33,656 nt of DNA from Streptomyces sp. AW19M42 (GTDB lineage Bacteria > Actinomycetota > Actinomycetes > Streptomycetales > Streptomycetaceae), in contig CBRG010000193.1 of the NCBI GenBank assembly GCA_000470535.1, positions 1 through 33,656 on the forward strand, given 5' to 3'. A program made the translations under genes and the position numbers. Each line of letters begins with the position of its first letter. Positions within the stretch are counted from its first letter, which is position 1. Positions 7,539 to 16,170 of the stretch are shown here, piece by piece. The notes under the pieces were generated by a model. The model searched no databases, was not told the origin of the DNA, and was given only the letters and a program-made list of their open reading frames with translations.

Positions 7539-9815
7539 TCAGACGCCCCGCGCCGCCACCGTGCCCGTGCCCTTCCCCGTGGCTCCCGTCTCCTCGTCGA
7601 CCACGTGGAAGGGCCGGTCGCTGCCCTCGGCCGTGACGCTCAGGGCCTCCCCGTCCCGGACCACCCGGAACGTCGCGGCTACCGCGCCCGTGCGGTCCGG
7701 CACCGCGACCAGGGTGTCGGCGGTGGCCGCCGGACCGAAGACGCGCAGCGTGAGCCCGTCCAGCCAGTCACTGTCCGGGCGCTGGTCGTCGGCGCCCCAG
7801 GGGAGCACCGCGCCGGGCCGCACCAGGACCGGCAGGCTGTCGAAGCCGTGGGTCTCGTGGCGCCAGACCGGTCCGGTGACGGTCTCGCCGGTCAGCAGCG
7901 ACGTCCAGGTGCCCTCGGGGACGTAGTACTCGACCTGCCCGTCCTCGGTGAAGACCGGTGCGACCAGCAGGTCCGGTCCGAGCATGTACTGGCGGTCCAG
8001 CATCCGGGTCGTCGGGTCGTCCGGGAACTCCAGCAGCATGGGGCGCATCATCGGAACGCCCGTCCGGTGGGCGGTGGCGGCCGCCCCGTACAGGTACGGC
8101 ATCAGCCGGTGCTTGAGGAGGGTGAACTTCCGGGTGACGTCCACCGCCTCCTCGCCGAACGCCCACGGCACCCGGTACGACACGTTGCCGTGCAGCCGGC
8201 TGTGCGAGGAGAGCAGACCGAAGGCGAGCCAGCGCTTGAAGACCGCCGGGTCCGGGGTGCCCTCGAAGCCGCCGATGTCATGGCTCCAGAAGCCGAAGCC
8301 GGACAGGCTCAGCGAGAGACCGCCGCGCAGCGACTCGGCCATCGCCGTGAACGAGGCGAAGCAGTCACCGCCCCAGTGCACCGGGAACTGCTGGCCGCCG
8401 GCCGTCGCGGAGCGGGCGAAGAGCACCGCCTCGCCGTGTCCGCGCTCCTTCTCCAGCAGTTCGAAGACCGTGCGGTTGTAGATCTGTGCGTAGTAGTTGT
8501 GCATCCGCTCCGGGTCCGAGCCGTCGTGCCACACCACATCGGTGGGCACGCGCTCGCCGAAGTCCGTCTTGAAGCAGTCGACGCCCTGGTCGAGCAGGAC
8601 GCGGAGCTTGCCGCTGTACCACTCGCGCGCCGCCGGGTCCGTGAAGTCGACCAGGGCCATGCCGGGCTGCCACAGGTCCCACTGCCAGATGTCACCGCCA
8701 GGCCGGCGCACCAGGTGTCCGAGCTCCGCGGCCTCCGCGAACAGTGCGGACTTCTGGGCGATGTACGGGTTGATCCACATGCTGATCCGCAGGCCTCGCT
8801 CCTTGAGCCGGGCCAGCATGCCCTCGGGGTCGGGGAAGACGTCCGGGTCCCACAGGAAGTCCGACCACTGGTACTCGCGCATCCAGAAGCAGTCGAAGTG
8901 GAAGACGGAGAGCGGGATCTCGTGTCTCGCCATGCCGTCGACGAACGACGTCACGGTCTCCTCGTCGTAGGAGGTGCAGAACGACGTGGTGAGCCAGAGA
9001 CCGAACGACCAGGCCGGCGGCAGCGCGGGGCGGCCGGTGAGCGCGGTGTAGCGGGCCAGCACCTCCTTGGGCGTCGGCCCGGCCACGATGTAGTACTCCA
9101 GCGACTGGTCCTCGACGCTGAACTGCACCTGGCCGACCGACTCGGAGCCGATCTCGAAGGAGACCCTTCCGGGGTGGTTGACGAAGACGCCGTAACCGCG
9201 TGACGAGAGGTAGAACGGGATGTTCTTGTACGCCAGTTCGCTGCTGGTGCCGCCGTCGGCCTGCCAGATGTCGACGCTCTGGCCGTTCTTCACGTACGGG
9301 GTGAAGCGCTCACCGAGGCCGTAGACGTTCTCACCGATGTCCAGGGCCAGCTGGGCGACCATGTGATGGGTGCCGTCCGGCGCGGTGGCGAAGGCGGTGC
9401 CCTTGGCGTCGGCGGCGGTGAGACGGCGGCCGTCGGCGTCGAGGAAGGTGAGGCCCCACGGCCCGTCGCCGTCCATGCGCAGGGTGAGCGGTCCGCTGGT
9501 CAGTTCGGTGACCGCGCCGTCCTGCCGGATCCGGGCTCCGGCGGCTGCCGGGTCACGTCCGGGGAGCATGAAGTCGGGCCCCCGGTTCACCGTCCCGGCG
9601 TGGTGGGTGGCGCGCACGCCGATGATCCCCTCGGCCGGGGAGAAGGCTTCGACGGTGATCAGCGGGGTGTTGAGGGTGTCGCCGCGTCCGGCGACGTGCT
9701 TGACCGCCGCGTAGGCGGTGAACCGGTCTTCGCTGACGCGCAGATCGCGGATCTCGGTCGCGTAGCAGGCGCGTACGCCCTCACGCATGAGCCAGAAGCC
9801 GTCGGTGAACTTCAT
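7539..9815 (-). CDS. GH31 alpha-xylosidase (YicI/XylS type)
   Basis: Releases alpha-1,6-linked xylose from the non-reducing end of xyloglucan oligosaccharides (isoprimeverose-type substrates). The protein has 758 residues, close to the 772 of E. coli YicI, and no signal peptide, so it is cytoplasmic. The nucleophile block DCFKTDFGERVPTDV places the catalytic aspartate at D418, and HWGGDCFASF places the acid/base at D484. From memory, YicI uses D416 and D482, so both positions and their spacing match. The start MKFTDGFWLMREGV is typical of the subfamily. AAGGAG (9821-9826) lies 5 bp upstream of the ATG. It follows the GH3 gene by 67 bp on the same strand, so the two probably share a transcript. 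Alpha-glucosidase activity is possible but less likely. Confidence 0.93.
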   Translation of the reverse strand: MKFTDGFWLMREGVRACYATEIRDLRVSEDRFTAYAAVKHVAGRGDTLNTPLITVEAFSPAEGIIGVRATHHAGTVNRGPDFMLPGRDPAAAGARIRQDGAVTELTSGPLTLRMDGDGPWGLTFLDADGRRLTAADAKGTAFATAPDGTHHMVAQLALDIGENVYGLGERFTPYVKNGQSVDIWQADGGTSSELAYKNIPFYLSSRGYGVFVNHPGRVSFEIGSESVGQVQFSVEDQSLEYYIVAGPTPKEVLARYTALTGRPALPPAWSFGLWLTTSFCTSYDEETVTSFVDGMARHEIPLSVFHFDCFWMREYQWSDFLWDPDVFPDPEGMLARLKERGLRISMWINPYIAQKSALFAEAAELGHLVRRPGGDIWQWDLWQPGMALVDFTDPAAREWYSGKLRVLLDQGVDCFKTDFGERVPTDVVWHDGSDPERMHNYYAQIYNRTVFELLEKERGHGEAVLFARSATAGGQQFPVHWGGDCFASFTAMAESLRGGLSLSLSGFGFWSHDIGGFEGTPDPAVFKRWLAFGLLSSHSRLHGNVSYRVPWAFGEEAVDVTRKFTLLKHRLMPYLYGAAATAHRTGVPMMRPMLLEFPDDPTTRMLDRQYMLGPDLLVAPVFTEDGQVEYYVPEGTWTSLLTGETVTGPVWRHETHGFDSLPVLVRPGAVLPWGADDQRPDSDWLDGLTLRVFGPAATADTLVAVPDRTGAVAATFRVVRDGEALSVTAEGSDRPFHVVDEETGATGKGTGTVAARGV

Positions 9816-9882
9816 GAGGACTCCTTGCCGGGGACAACGGGAACTGGGTTGCAGGGAAAGGGGGTTCGCGGTGCGAGCCGGT

Positions 9883-12819
9883 TCACTCGGCGTCCCCGGT
9901 GAAGGTCATCCGGGCCAGACGTACGGTGCCTTCCAGCGTCACGCGCAGGTCGTGGACGCCCGAGGCGGTGATCGCGGCCCGCTGGGTGCGGTAGTCGTAC
10001 GGTCCGTCGGTGGCGGCCACCGGGACGGTGGCCGTGGCGCCGTCGATGGTGATCCGTACGGCCCCCTCCCCCGAAGCCGACACCGTGACGCCCTGGGCCC
10101 CGGTGCCGAAGTCGCAGCGCCGATACAGGAGTTCGTTGCGGATGGCGGACGCGGTTACGACGTCGCCGTCGGTCTTCGTCCGGTCGACGATCCCGGTGCC
10201 CAGCTGTTCGTCGTAGTCGGCCGCTTCCAGACCTCGCGTCAGCATCTGCCGTGGCCGGGCCTGTTCACCGTCGACCGTGACCACGGCGACGGCCCGGATG
10301 TCGGCGCTGGAGGCGCCGGCCTGGATCTCGTACGCGCCGGGCTCGACGGTCCAGCAGCCGTGCGCCACGTCCCAGTGGCCGAGTTCGCTCACGGGGACGC
10401 CGAACTCGACGCGTTCGGCGGCGCCGGGTGCCAGGTGCAGCCTGCGGTGACCGGCCAGCTGTCGCAGCGGCCTCACAACGGACGGCGCGACCGCCCGTAC
10501 GTAGAGCTGGGCGACCTCGTCGGAGGCGACGGCCCCGGTGTTGGTGACGGTCAGCGACACCCGCACGAGATCGCCCGCACGCTCCGCGGTCAGGGCGCTG
10601 TAGGTGAACTCGCTGTACGAGAGGCCGTGGCCGAACGGGTAGAGCGGTGTGCCCCGGTAGTAGAGGTAGGTCTGGCGGGAGCCGATGATGTCGTAGTCGA
10701 GCAGTCCGGGCAGCTCCGCGTCGGAGGCGTACCAGGTCTGCGGCAGCCGGCCGGCCGGGGAGACGTCGCCGGCCAGGACCCGGGCGAGCGCCGTTCCGGC
10801 GGCCTGTCCGCCGTGCGCGGTCCACAGCAGCGCGGGGAGCGTGGCCGCCGCGTCGGTGAGGGCGTACGGGTAGGCGGCGGTGACGGCCAGGACGGTGCGC
10901 GGGTTGGCGGCGTGGGCGGCGCGCCAGAGGCGTTCCTGCTGGGCGGGCAGGTCGAGCGTGGTGCGGTCCTCTGTCTCGCGGCCGTTGATGTGGGCGTCGT
11001 TGCCCACGACGACGATCACGGTGTCGGCCGTCGCGGCGGCGCGGGCCACGGCGTCCTCGCCGCGTTCGGCCACCTCGGTCTCGAAGACGGTTCCGAGGAG
11101 GTCCACAGGTCCGGGGAGTTCCCCGCCGGGTCCGGAGGCTCCATCACCCGGGGCTGAGGATTCTTCGCCGGGGACTGGGATCTCTTCGCCGGGGGCGGCA
11201 ACCTTTACGCCGTCGGCGGCGACAGAGACATACCTACCCGTGCCGACGTGCAGAAGCCGGTGACCGCCCGCATGCCCCTTCACCGCCTCCAGCCGGAACG
11301 TCTCCTGGACGATCCAGCCGCCGGGCTCGTCCGCGGACGCGCGCACATAGCCGTCCTCGGCCACCGAAAGATAGCGGCCCGCCGGCTCGCGCAAGGTGAT
11401 CACACCGTCGCCCCAGTCCACGAGCGCCAGGTCGGTCGGGGTGTCGCCGCAGGTCAGCGGGGGCAGATCGGTGCGGCCCGCGAGGAGCGCCGGGTCGAGG
11501 GCGCCCTGGGCAGCCCGTGCCGAATCCTGGCCGGCGTCCGCAGCCGGCACCTGGAGCCAGCCGTCCGCGCACTTCAGCCGGACCAGGTCCGCGCCCTCCG
11601 CGAACACGATGCGCTCGGCGCCGAACCGTTCCCGGATCCCGTCGAGCGGCGTGGAGCGGTGGATCAGCGTGCCGCTGTACCAGTCGAGCTTGCAGGCGTC
11701 CGCGAGGAGTCCGACGACCGCCACGGTCTTCCCGGCGGTGGGCTCCAGCGGGAGCAGCCCGTCGTTCTTCAGCAGGACGACGGCCTGCTCCGCCGCCTCC
11801 TGGGCGAGCGCCCGGTGTTCTGCGGTGTCGAAGTCGGCGGCGCCCGCGAAGGGGTCGAGGCCGGGATCGAACTCACCGAGAGAGAAACGCAGTTCGAGCA
11901 GTCTGCGCACGGCGGTGTCGATGTCGTGCTCGTCGAGCAGTCCGCGCGCCAGGGCTCCCCGGATGCGGCCGGTCATGACGGCGGAGTCCTGGCCGTGATC
12001 GGTGAAGCTGTCGACACCGGCCCGCAGGGCGGCGGCCGTCGCCTCCTCGTGGGTGTCGAAGTAGTGCTCGGAGTCGACGAGGTTGGAGGGCGCGCCCGCG
12101 TCGGAGCAGACCACCAGCGACCGCTCGGTCCAGCCGCGCAACTGCTGCGACAGGAGCGGCGAGACGTGGTTGGGCCGCCCGTTGACCAGGTTGTACGCGG
12201 GCATGACCCCGGCCACCGCGCCGGCCCGGACCGCGCCACGGAAGGCCTTCAGGTCGTACTCGTGCAGGACCCGGGGGCGGACGGAGGAGGAGGCGGTGTC
12301 GCGGTCGGTCTCGTTGTTGTGGGCGAGCCAGTGCTTGAGGACGGGGGCGGTCCGCCAGTAGTGCGGGTGGTCGCCGCGCAGTCCCCGGGTGTACGCGACC
12401 GCGATGGCGGAGGTGAGGCAGGCGTCCTCGGAGTACCCCTCCTCGCCCCGGCCCCACAGCGGGTGGCGCAGCAGATTCACGGTCGGGGCCCAGACGTTGA
12501 GCCCGACCCGCTCGTCCTCGGCGCGCTTGGCCCTGACCTCGTTGCCGACCGCCTCTCCGACCCGGCGCACCAGGGCGTCGTTCCAGGTGGCGCCGAGCCC
12601 GACCGCCTGCGGGAAGACCGTCGCCGGTCCCATCCAGGCCACGCCGTGCAGGGCCTCCTGACCGGTTCTGAAGGCGCTGAGCCCCAGCCGGTCGACGGCC
12701 GGTGCGAACTGGTGCAGCATCGCGATCCGCTCGTCGAGCGTGAGCCGCTGAAGCAGGTCGTCGATGCGCTTGGCGAAGGGCAGTCGCGGGTCGCGGAAGG
12801 GCTGCGGTTGTTCCGTCAC
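9883..12819 (-). CDS. Multidomain GH3 beta-glycosidase with trefoil-like insert and CBM6-like tail
   Basis: A 978-residue cytoplasmic GH3 enzyme, expected to remove beta-linked glucose (or xylose/arabinose) from oligosaccharide ends. The GTG start at 12819 has AAGGGGA (12827-12833) 7 bp upstream. An upstream ATG at 12867 has no ribosome site. The N-terminal barrel has EALHGVAWMGPATVFPQ, PLWGRGEEGYSED and VVCSDAG with nucleophile D240. The C-terminal sandwich begins near LLKNDGLLPLEP. Inside it lies an insert with repeated GRYLSV/GRYVSV units and a Pro/Gly/Glu-rich linker, resembling a fascin-like beta-trefoil. A fibronectin-III-like domain (QLAGHRRLHLAPGAAERVEF) and a carbohydrate-module-like tail follow. 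Barrel motifs resemble the beta-xylosidase-type GH3 subgroup, so exact specificity is uncertain. Confidence 0.9.
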   Translation of the reverse strand: MTEQPQPFRDPRLPFAKRIDDLLQRLTLDERIAMLHQFAPAVDRLGLSAFRTGQEALHGVAWMGPATVFPQAVGLGATWNDALVRRVGEAVGNEVRAKRAEDERVGLNVWAPTVNLLRHPLWGRGEEGYSEDACLTSAIAVAYTRGLRGDHPHYWRTAPVLKHWLAHNNETDRDTASSSVRPRVLHEYDLKAFRGAVRAGAVAGVMPAYNLVNGRPNHVSPLLSQQLRGWTERSLVVCSDAGAPSNLVDSEHYFDTHEEATAAALRAGVDSFTDHGQDSAVMTGRIRGALARGLLDEHDIDTAVRRLLELRFSLGEFDPGLDPFAGAADFDTAEHRALAQEAAEQAVVLLKNDGLLPLEPTAGKTVAVVGLLADACKLDWYSGTLIHRSTPLDGIRERFGAERIVFAEGADLVRLKCADGWLQVPAADAGQDSARAAQGALDPALLAGRTDLPPLTCGDTPTDLALVDWGDGVITLREPAGRYLSVAEDGYVRASADEPGGWIVQETFRLEAVKGHAGGHRLLHVGTGRYVSVAADGVKVAAPGEEIPVPGEESSAPGDGASGPGGELPGPVDLLGTVFETEVAERGEDAVARAAATADTVIVVVGNDAHINGRETEDRTTLDLPAQQERLWRAAHAANPRTVLAVTAAYPYALTDAAATLPALLWTAHGGQAAGTALARVLAGDVSPAGRLPQTWYASDAELPGLLDYDIIGSRQTYLYYRGTPLYPFGHGLSYSEFTYSALTAERAGDLVRVSLTVTNTGAVASDEVAQLYVRAVAPSVVRPLRQLAGHRRLHLAPGAAERVEFGVPVSELGHWDVAHGCWTVEPGAYEIQAGASSADIRAVAVVTVDGEQARPRQMLTRGLEAADYDEQLGTGIVDRTKTDGDVVTASAIRNELLYRRCDFGTGAQGVTVSASGEGAVRITIDGATATVPVAATDGPYDYRTQRAAITASGVHDLRVTLEGTVRLARMTFTGDAE

Positions 12820-12897
12820 GTGCGGGTCCCCTTGGAGAGGTGGGAGGTTTTGGTGCCAGGACCTCATGCGAGCCTCCGAGAAACCTCAGAAGATCTT

Positions 12898-12911
12898 TCG
12901 AAGCGCTTCGA
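12898..12911. promoter_or_regulatory. LacI-type operator, copy 1
   Basis: TCGAAGCGCTTCGA is a perfect 14-bp palindrome with the central CG-containing AGCGCT core typical of LacI-family operators. It lies 79 bp upstream of the GH3 start, immediately downstream of the predicted -10 of that promoter, a classic blocking position. Confidence 0.88.
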
Positions 12912-12940
12912 TGCTCTGTGGCCAACCCCGCCAGTGTCAA
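12912..12940 (-). promoter_or_regulatory. Candidate promoter of the GH3-GH31 operon
   Basis: On the minus strand a perfect consensus -35, TTGACA (12935-12940), is followed after 17 bp by AGAGCA (12912-12917), or after 18 bp by GAGCAT. The -10 is a poor match, but the -35 is striking in this GC-rich region. The adjacent operator at 12898-12911 would cover the transcription start. Confidence 0.5.
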
Positions 12941-13028
12941 GGCCTCTACCTCGACCCCCGTACACGACAGCTCCTGTTGGGCGAGGAGACGGTTAGAAAA
13001 CAGGTCGGAGGAATCTGGAAACGGACTC

Positions 13029-13057
13029 TTGTGCGGCCGGGGCCCTTCACTTAACCT
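13029..13057 (+). promoter_or_regulatory. Candidate promoter of the importer/glycosidase operon
   Basis: TTGTGC (13029-13034) and TAACCT (13052-13057) are separated by 17 bp, giving a start near 13064. The second operator copy (13068-13081) begins about 4 bp downstream, so repressor would occlude initiation. The transcript would have a leader of about 208 nt before the binding-protein start at 13272. I see no obvious riboswitch fold in that leader. Together with the divergent GH3 promoter this fills the 452-bp gene-free stretch 12820-13271. Confidence 0.55.
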
Positions 13058-13067
13058 CGCTGCAACA

Positions 13068-13081
13068 TCGAAGCGCTTCGA
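13068..13081. promoter_or_regulatory. LacI-type operator, copy 2
   Basis: A second perfect TCGAAGCGCTTCGA. Its centre is 170 bp from that of copy 1, about 16 helical turns, so the two sites lie on the same face of the helix and could be bridged by one repressor tetramer. Confidence 0.88.
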
Positions 13082-13271
13082 CAGTGTTTCGACGGGGTGC
13101 CCGTCGCCCCGGATTTCCCGGGACGGTGACAGTTCTGCCGCCTCCCTGTTGAACCGCTTCACCTGTGGCCGGTCACACCGGCCCAGTCAGCAACGCTCCA
13201 CCTCAGACACAGGAACCGAACGGCGGTCACCCGCCACGTGTCGTCCTGGTGCGCCTCGAAGGGTTGACGCA

Positions 13272-14945
13272 ATGACGCCGAATTCCGCCCCCTCCTCCAC
13301 GTATCCGAGCCGGAGAAGCTTTCTCGCCACCGGCGCGGTGGCCGCTGTCGCCGTGGCCGGCGGGGTACCGCTGCTCGCCGCGTGCGGCGGCTCCGGTTCC
13401 GGCTCAGGGAGCAAGGAGGGTGCGACAACGGGCAAGGCACTCAAGAAGGTCGTACCGGCGTACGACCCGCTGAACCTGGTCGAGCCGGATGTCGCGAGCG
13501 TCAACGGTTCGAGCCCCGGCTTCACGAAGCTGCCGGACCCGCTGGTCACCTCGGTGAAGTCGGTCCCGGGCAAGGGTTCGGAATTCCGCGTCATGACCCC
13601 GCTGTGGGGCACCGTCCCGAAGAAGAACAACCCGTACTACACGGCGGTCGACAAGGCGGTCGGCGCCACGCTGAACTTCGACCCGCAGGACGGCAACACG
13701 TACCAGGACAAGATCGGTGCGGTGCTGGCCGGTTCGGACATCCCGGATGTCATGACCATCCCCGGCTGGAACATGCAGGGGCAGATCCGCAACGCGATCA
13801 CCGCCAAGTTCGCGGACCTGTCGCCGTTCCTGGCGGGCGACGCCGTCAGGAAGTACCCGAACCTGGCGAACATCCCGACGGGCGCCTGGCAGTACTCCGT
13901 CTTCGGCGGCAAGCTGCGCGGACTGCCCATGCCGACGCCGGTCATCGGCAACGCGATCTTCTACCGCAAGGACCTGATCGGCTCCGGCGCCGTACCGGCG
14001 AGCGCGGACGACCTGCTGGCGTTCGGCAAGGAACACACCGCTCCCAAGCAGAAGGTCTGGGCCTTCGACGACCTCTGGACCTGCATCCAGAAGATCTACG
14101 GTCTGCTGCCCGACGCGCCGCACTACTGGCAGTTGGAGAACGGCAAGCTGGTCCACAAGATCGAGACGAAGGAGTACCGCGAGGCGCTCGCCTTCGCCCG
14201 CAAGCTCCACGACGGCGGCTACGTCCACCCGGACGCGGAGGCCAACAAGGACGCCGACGCCAAGATCCGCTTCACCAGCGGACACGTCGTGATGTACAAC
14301 GACGGCACCGGCGGCTGGAAGGGCATGGTCACCGAACAGGCCACCGCCAACCCGAAGTTCGACATGCAGGCGCTCGACTTCTTCAACCAGGACGGCGGCA
14401 GGCCGGTCCTGTGGCAGGACGACCCGGCGGGCATCTTCACCTTCCTCAGCAAGAAGCTCTCCAAGGCGCGGATCGAGGAGCTCCTCGCGATAGCCGACTA
14501 CGCGGCAGCGCCGTACGGCACCAAGGAGTTCATGCTCACCAACTACGGCGTCGAGGGCACCCACTACACGCTCAAGGACGGGGCCCCCACCTACACGCCG
14601 CAGGGTGTCGAGGAGGCCCAGCCCTCCACCTTCCTCTTCCTCGCCTCGCCCCCGACCTCCATCGCCTACCCGGACCAGCCACAGCTGGCGAAGGACTACG
14701 CGGCCTGGATGGCGCGCCAGGCCCCGAACGTCAAGAAGCCGCTCTTCTTCGGCATGCAGATCGTCGAACCGCAGCGGTACGCCTCCCTTTACACGCCCTT
14801 CGACGACCTGCAGAAGGACATCCGGCGCGGCCGCAAGAAGGTCAGCGACGTCGACGACGCGGTGAACACCTGGAAGAAGAGCGGCGGCGAGAAGCTGCGC
14901 GCCTGGTACCAGGACATTCTCGAAAAGAACGGCTCCGGCAACTGA
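13272..14945 (+). CDS. ABC sugar-binding lipoprotein (LplA-like), Tat-exported
   Basis: Extracellular substrate-binding component of an ABC importer, anchored by lipid to the outer face of the membrane. The protein has 557 residues, in the size range of LplA/YtcQ-type binding proteins for complex oligosaccharides. The N-terminus has a twin-arginine motif (SRRSFLA, R14-R15), a hydrophobic stretch and the lipobox LLAAC with C38 as the modified cysteine, so export is by Tat in folded form. A Gly/Ser linker follows. Later blocks typical of the family include NPYYTAVDKAVGATLNF and DGNTYQDKIGAVLAGSDIPD. GAAGGG (13258-13263) lies 8 bp upstream of the ATG. It is the first gene of the operon. I infer xyloglucan oligosaccharides as ligands from the neighbouring enzymes. 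Confidence 0.93.
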   Translation: MTPNSAPSSTYPSRRSFLATGAVAAVAVAGGVPLLAACGGSGSGSGSKEGATTGKALKKVVPAYDPLNLVEPDVASVNGSSPGFTKLPDPLVTSVKSVPGKGSEFRVMTPLWGTVPKKNNPYYTAVDKAVGATLNFDPQDGNTYQDKIGAVLAGSDIPDVMTIPGWNMQGQIRNAITAKFADLSPFLAGDAVRKYPNLANIPTGAWQYSVFGGKLRGLPMPTPVIGNAIFYRKDLIGSGAVPASADDLLAFGKEHTAPKQKVWAFDDLWTCIQKIYGLLPDAPHYWQLENGKLVHKIETKEYREALAFARKLHDGGYVHPDAEANKDADAKIRFTSGHVVMYNDGTGGWKGMVTEQATANPKFDMQALDFFNQDGGRPVLWQDDPAGIFTFLSKKLSKARIEELLAIADYAAAPYGTKEFMLTNYGVEGTHYTLKDGAPTYTPQGVEEAQPSTFLFLASPPTSIAYPDQPQLAKDYAAWMARQAPNVKKPLFFGMQIVEPQRYASLYTPFDDLQKDIRRGRKKVSDVDDAVNTWKKSGGEKLRAWYQDILEKNGSGN

Positions 14946-14973
14946 CGCGTACGACGCACACCAACCGTACGCG
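14946..14973 (+). other. Intercistronic hairpin 1
   Basis: CGCGTACG (14946-14953) and CGTACGCG (14966-14973) form a perfect 8-bp stem with a 12-nt loop, starting directly after the stop codon of the binding-protein gene. With hairpin 2 it fills the 100-bp gap before the first permease. Confidence 0.6.
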
Positions 14974-14985
14974 GGACAGCACGAG

Positions 14986-15014
14986 GGCCGCCGGGCACAC
15001 GACCCCCGGCGGCC
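14986..15014 (+). other. Intercistronic hairpin 2 (mRNA stabiliser or partial terminator)
   Basis: GGCCGCCGGG (14986-14995) and CCCGGCGGCC (15005-15014) form a perfect 10-bp all-GC stem with a 9-nt loop. Hairpins between a binding-protein gene and its permease genes are known to raise the binding protein above the permeases by protecting the upstream mRNA or by partial termination. That role is inferred here. Confidence 0.65.
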
Positions 15015-15045
15015 GGGGCGGAGAGCACGACATGGGGAGCACACG

Positions 15046-16170
15046 GTGAAGCCACGGGCCACGGTCGCGACCGACCCGGACCGCACCGCCGACGGGGCGA
15101 GCGCCCCGGCGGGCGGCAGCGGCCTGGCGGGCGGCGGGAGCGAGAGCGACGGCAGGGCCGGAAAGGGCGGGCGGACGGGCAGGTCGCGGACGAGCGGCAC
15201 CCGCCGTACCCGCACGCCGAAGAGCAGACCGGCGAGGAGCGGACCGCAGGCGGGCGGCATCACCTGGCGCCAGCGGCTGCGGCGCGACCGCATCCTGGTG
15301 CTGATGACGCTGCCGGCCATCGCACTGCTGCTGATCTTCAACTACATCCCGCTGCTCGGGAACATCGTGGCCTTCCAGGACTACGACGTCTACGACCTGG
15401 GCATCACCGGCAGCCCCTTCGTCGGCTTCGACAACTTCACCCGGATCTTCGAGGACTACCGCTTCTGGGAAGTCCTCATCAACACCCTGGTCATCTTCGT
15501 CACCCAGCTCGTCCTCTTCTTCCCCCTCCCGATCGCGATCGCGCTGCTGCTCAACACGATCATGAGCGCCCGGGTGCGGGCCTGGGTGCAGGCCGTCGTC
15601 TACCTGCCGCACTTCTTCTCCTGGGTGCTGGTCGTCACCGTCTTCCAGCAGATGTTCGGCGGCGCCGGACTGGTCGCCCAGTGGCTGCGCGACCACGGTC
15701 ACGAGGGCTTCGACCTGATGACCAATCCGGGCTTCTTCAAGTTCCTGGTCTCCGCCCAGGCCGTGTGGAAGGACGCCGGCTGGGGTGTCATCGTCTTCCT
15801 CGCCGCGCTCGCCGCCGTCAACACCGATCTGTACGAGGCCGCCGCCGTGGACGGGGCGGGCCGCTGGCGCCGCATGTGGCACGTGACGCTGCCGGCGCTG
15901 CGCCCGGTCATCGCGCTGCTGCTCGTCCTGCGGGTGGGCAGCGCGCTCAACCTCGACTTCGAGCAGATCCTGCTCCAGCGCGACCAGGTCGGGGCCGGTG
16001 CCTCGGAAATCCTGGACACCTACATCTGGTGGACGGGCATCAAGACCGGTGACTTCGGCTACGCCGCCGCCGCCGGAATCTTCAAGGGGCTGTTCAGCGT
16101 CGCCATGGTGCTGGGTGCCAACAAGGCCGCCCACATGCTGGGCGAGCAGGGGGTGTACTCCAAGAAATGA
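15046..16170 (+). CDS. ABC sugar permease, LplB-like
   Basis: Inner-membrane permease subunit of the importer, 374 residues. The GTG at 15046 is supported by GGGGAG (15034-15039) 6 bp upstream. Residues 1 to about 80 are an unusual Arg/Gly/Ser-rich, probably disordered cytoplasmic extension. The permease proper starts near ILVLMTLPAIALLLIFNYIP and has about six membrane segments. The EAA loop that contacts the ATPase is YEAAAVDGAGRWRRMWHVTL. The NxxxF-type block FVGFDNFTRIF is typical of LplB/YteP proteins. It overlaps the next permease by ATGA. No ATPase gene is encoded nearby. Confidence 0.94.
   Translation: MKPRATVATDPDRTADGASAPAGGSGLAGGGSESDGRAGKGGRTGRSRTSGTRRTRTPKSRPARSGPQAGGITWRQRLRRDRILVLMTLPAIALLLIFNYIPLLGNIVAFQDYDVYDLGITGSPFVGFDNFTRIFEDYRFWEVLINTLVIFVTQLVLFFPLPIAIALLLNTIMSARVRAWVQAVVYLPHFFSWVLVVTVFQQMFGGAGLVAQWLRDHGHEGFDLMTNPGFFKFLVSAQAVWKDAGWGVIVFLAALAAVNTDLYEAAAVDGAGRWRRMWHVTLPALRPVIALLLVLRVGSALNLDFEQILLQRDQVGAGASEILDTYIWWTGIKTGDFGYAAAAGIFKGLFSVAMVLGANKAAHMLGEQGVYSKK

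Noticed and set aside
12820..12867. Upstream ATG start for the GH3 gene at 12867
   Set aside because: There is no ribosome site before it, it would add a non-family extension, and the GTG at 12819 has AAGGGGA 7 bp upstream.
13404..15341. Long minus-strand open frame opposite the binding-protein gene
   Set aside because: Compositionally it is a shadow (Val/Arg/Leu-rich, no motifs) and conflicts with the clear lipoprotein and permease genes.
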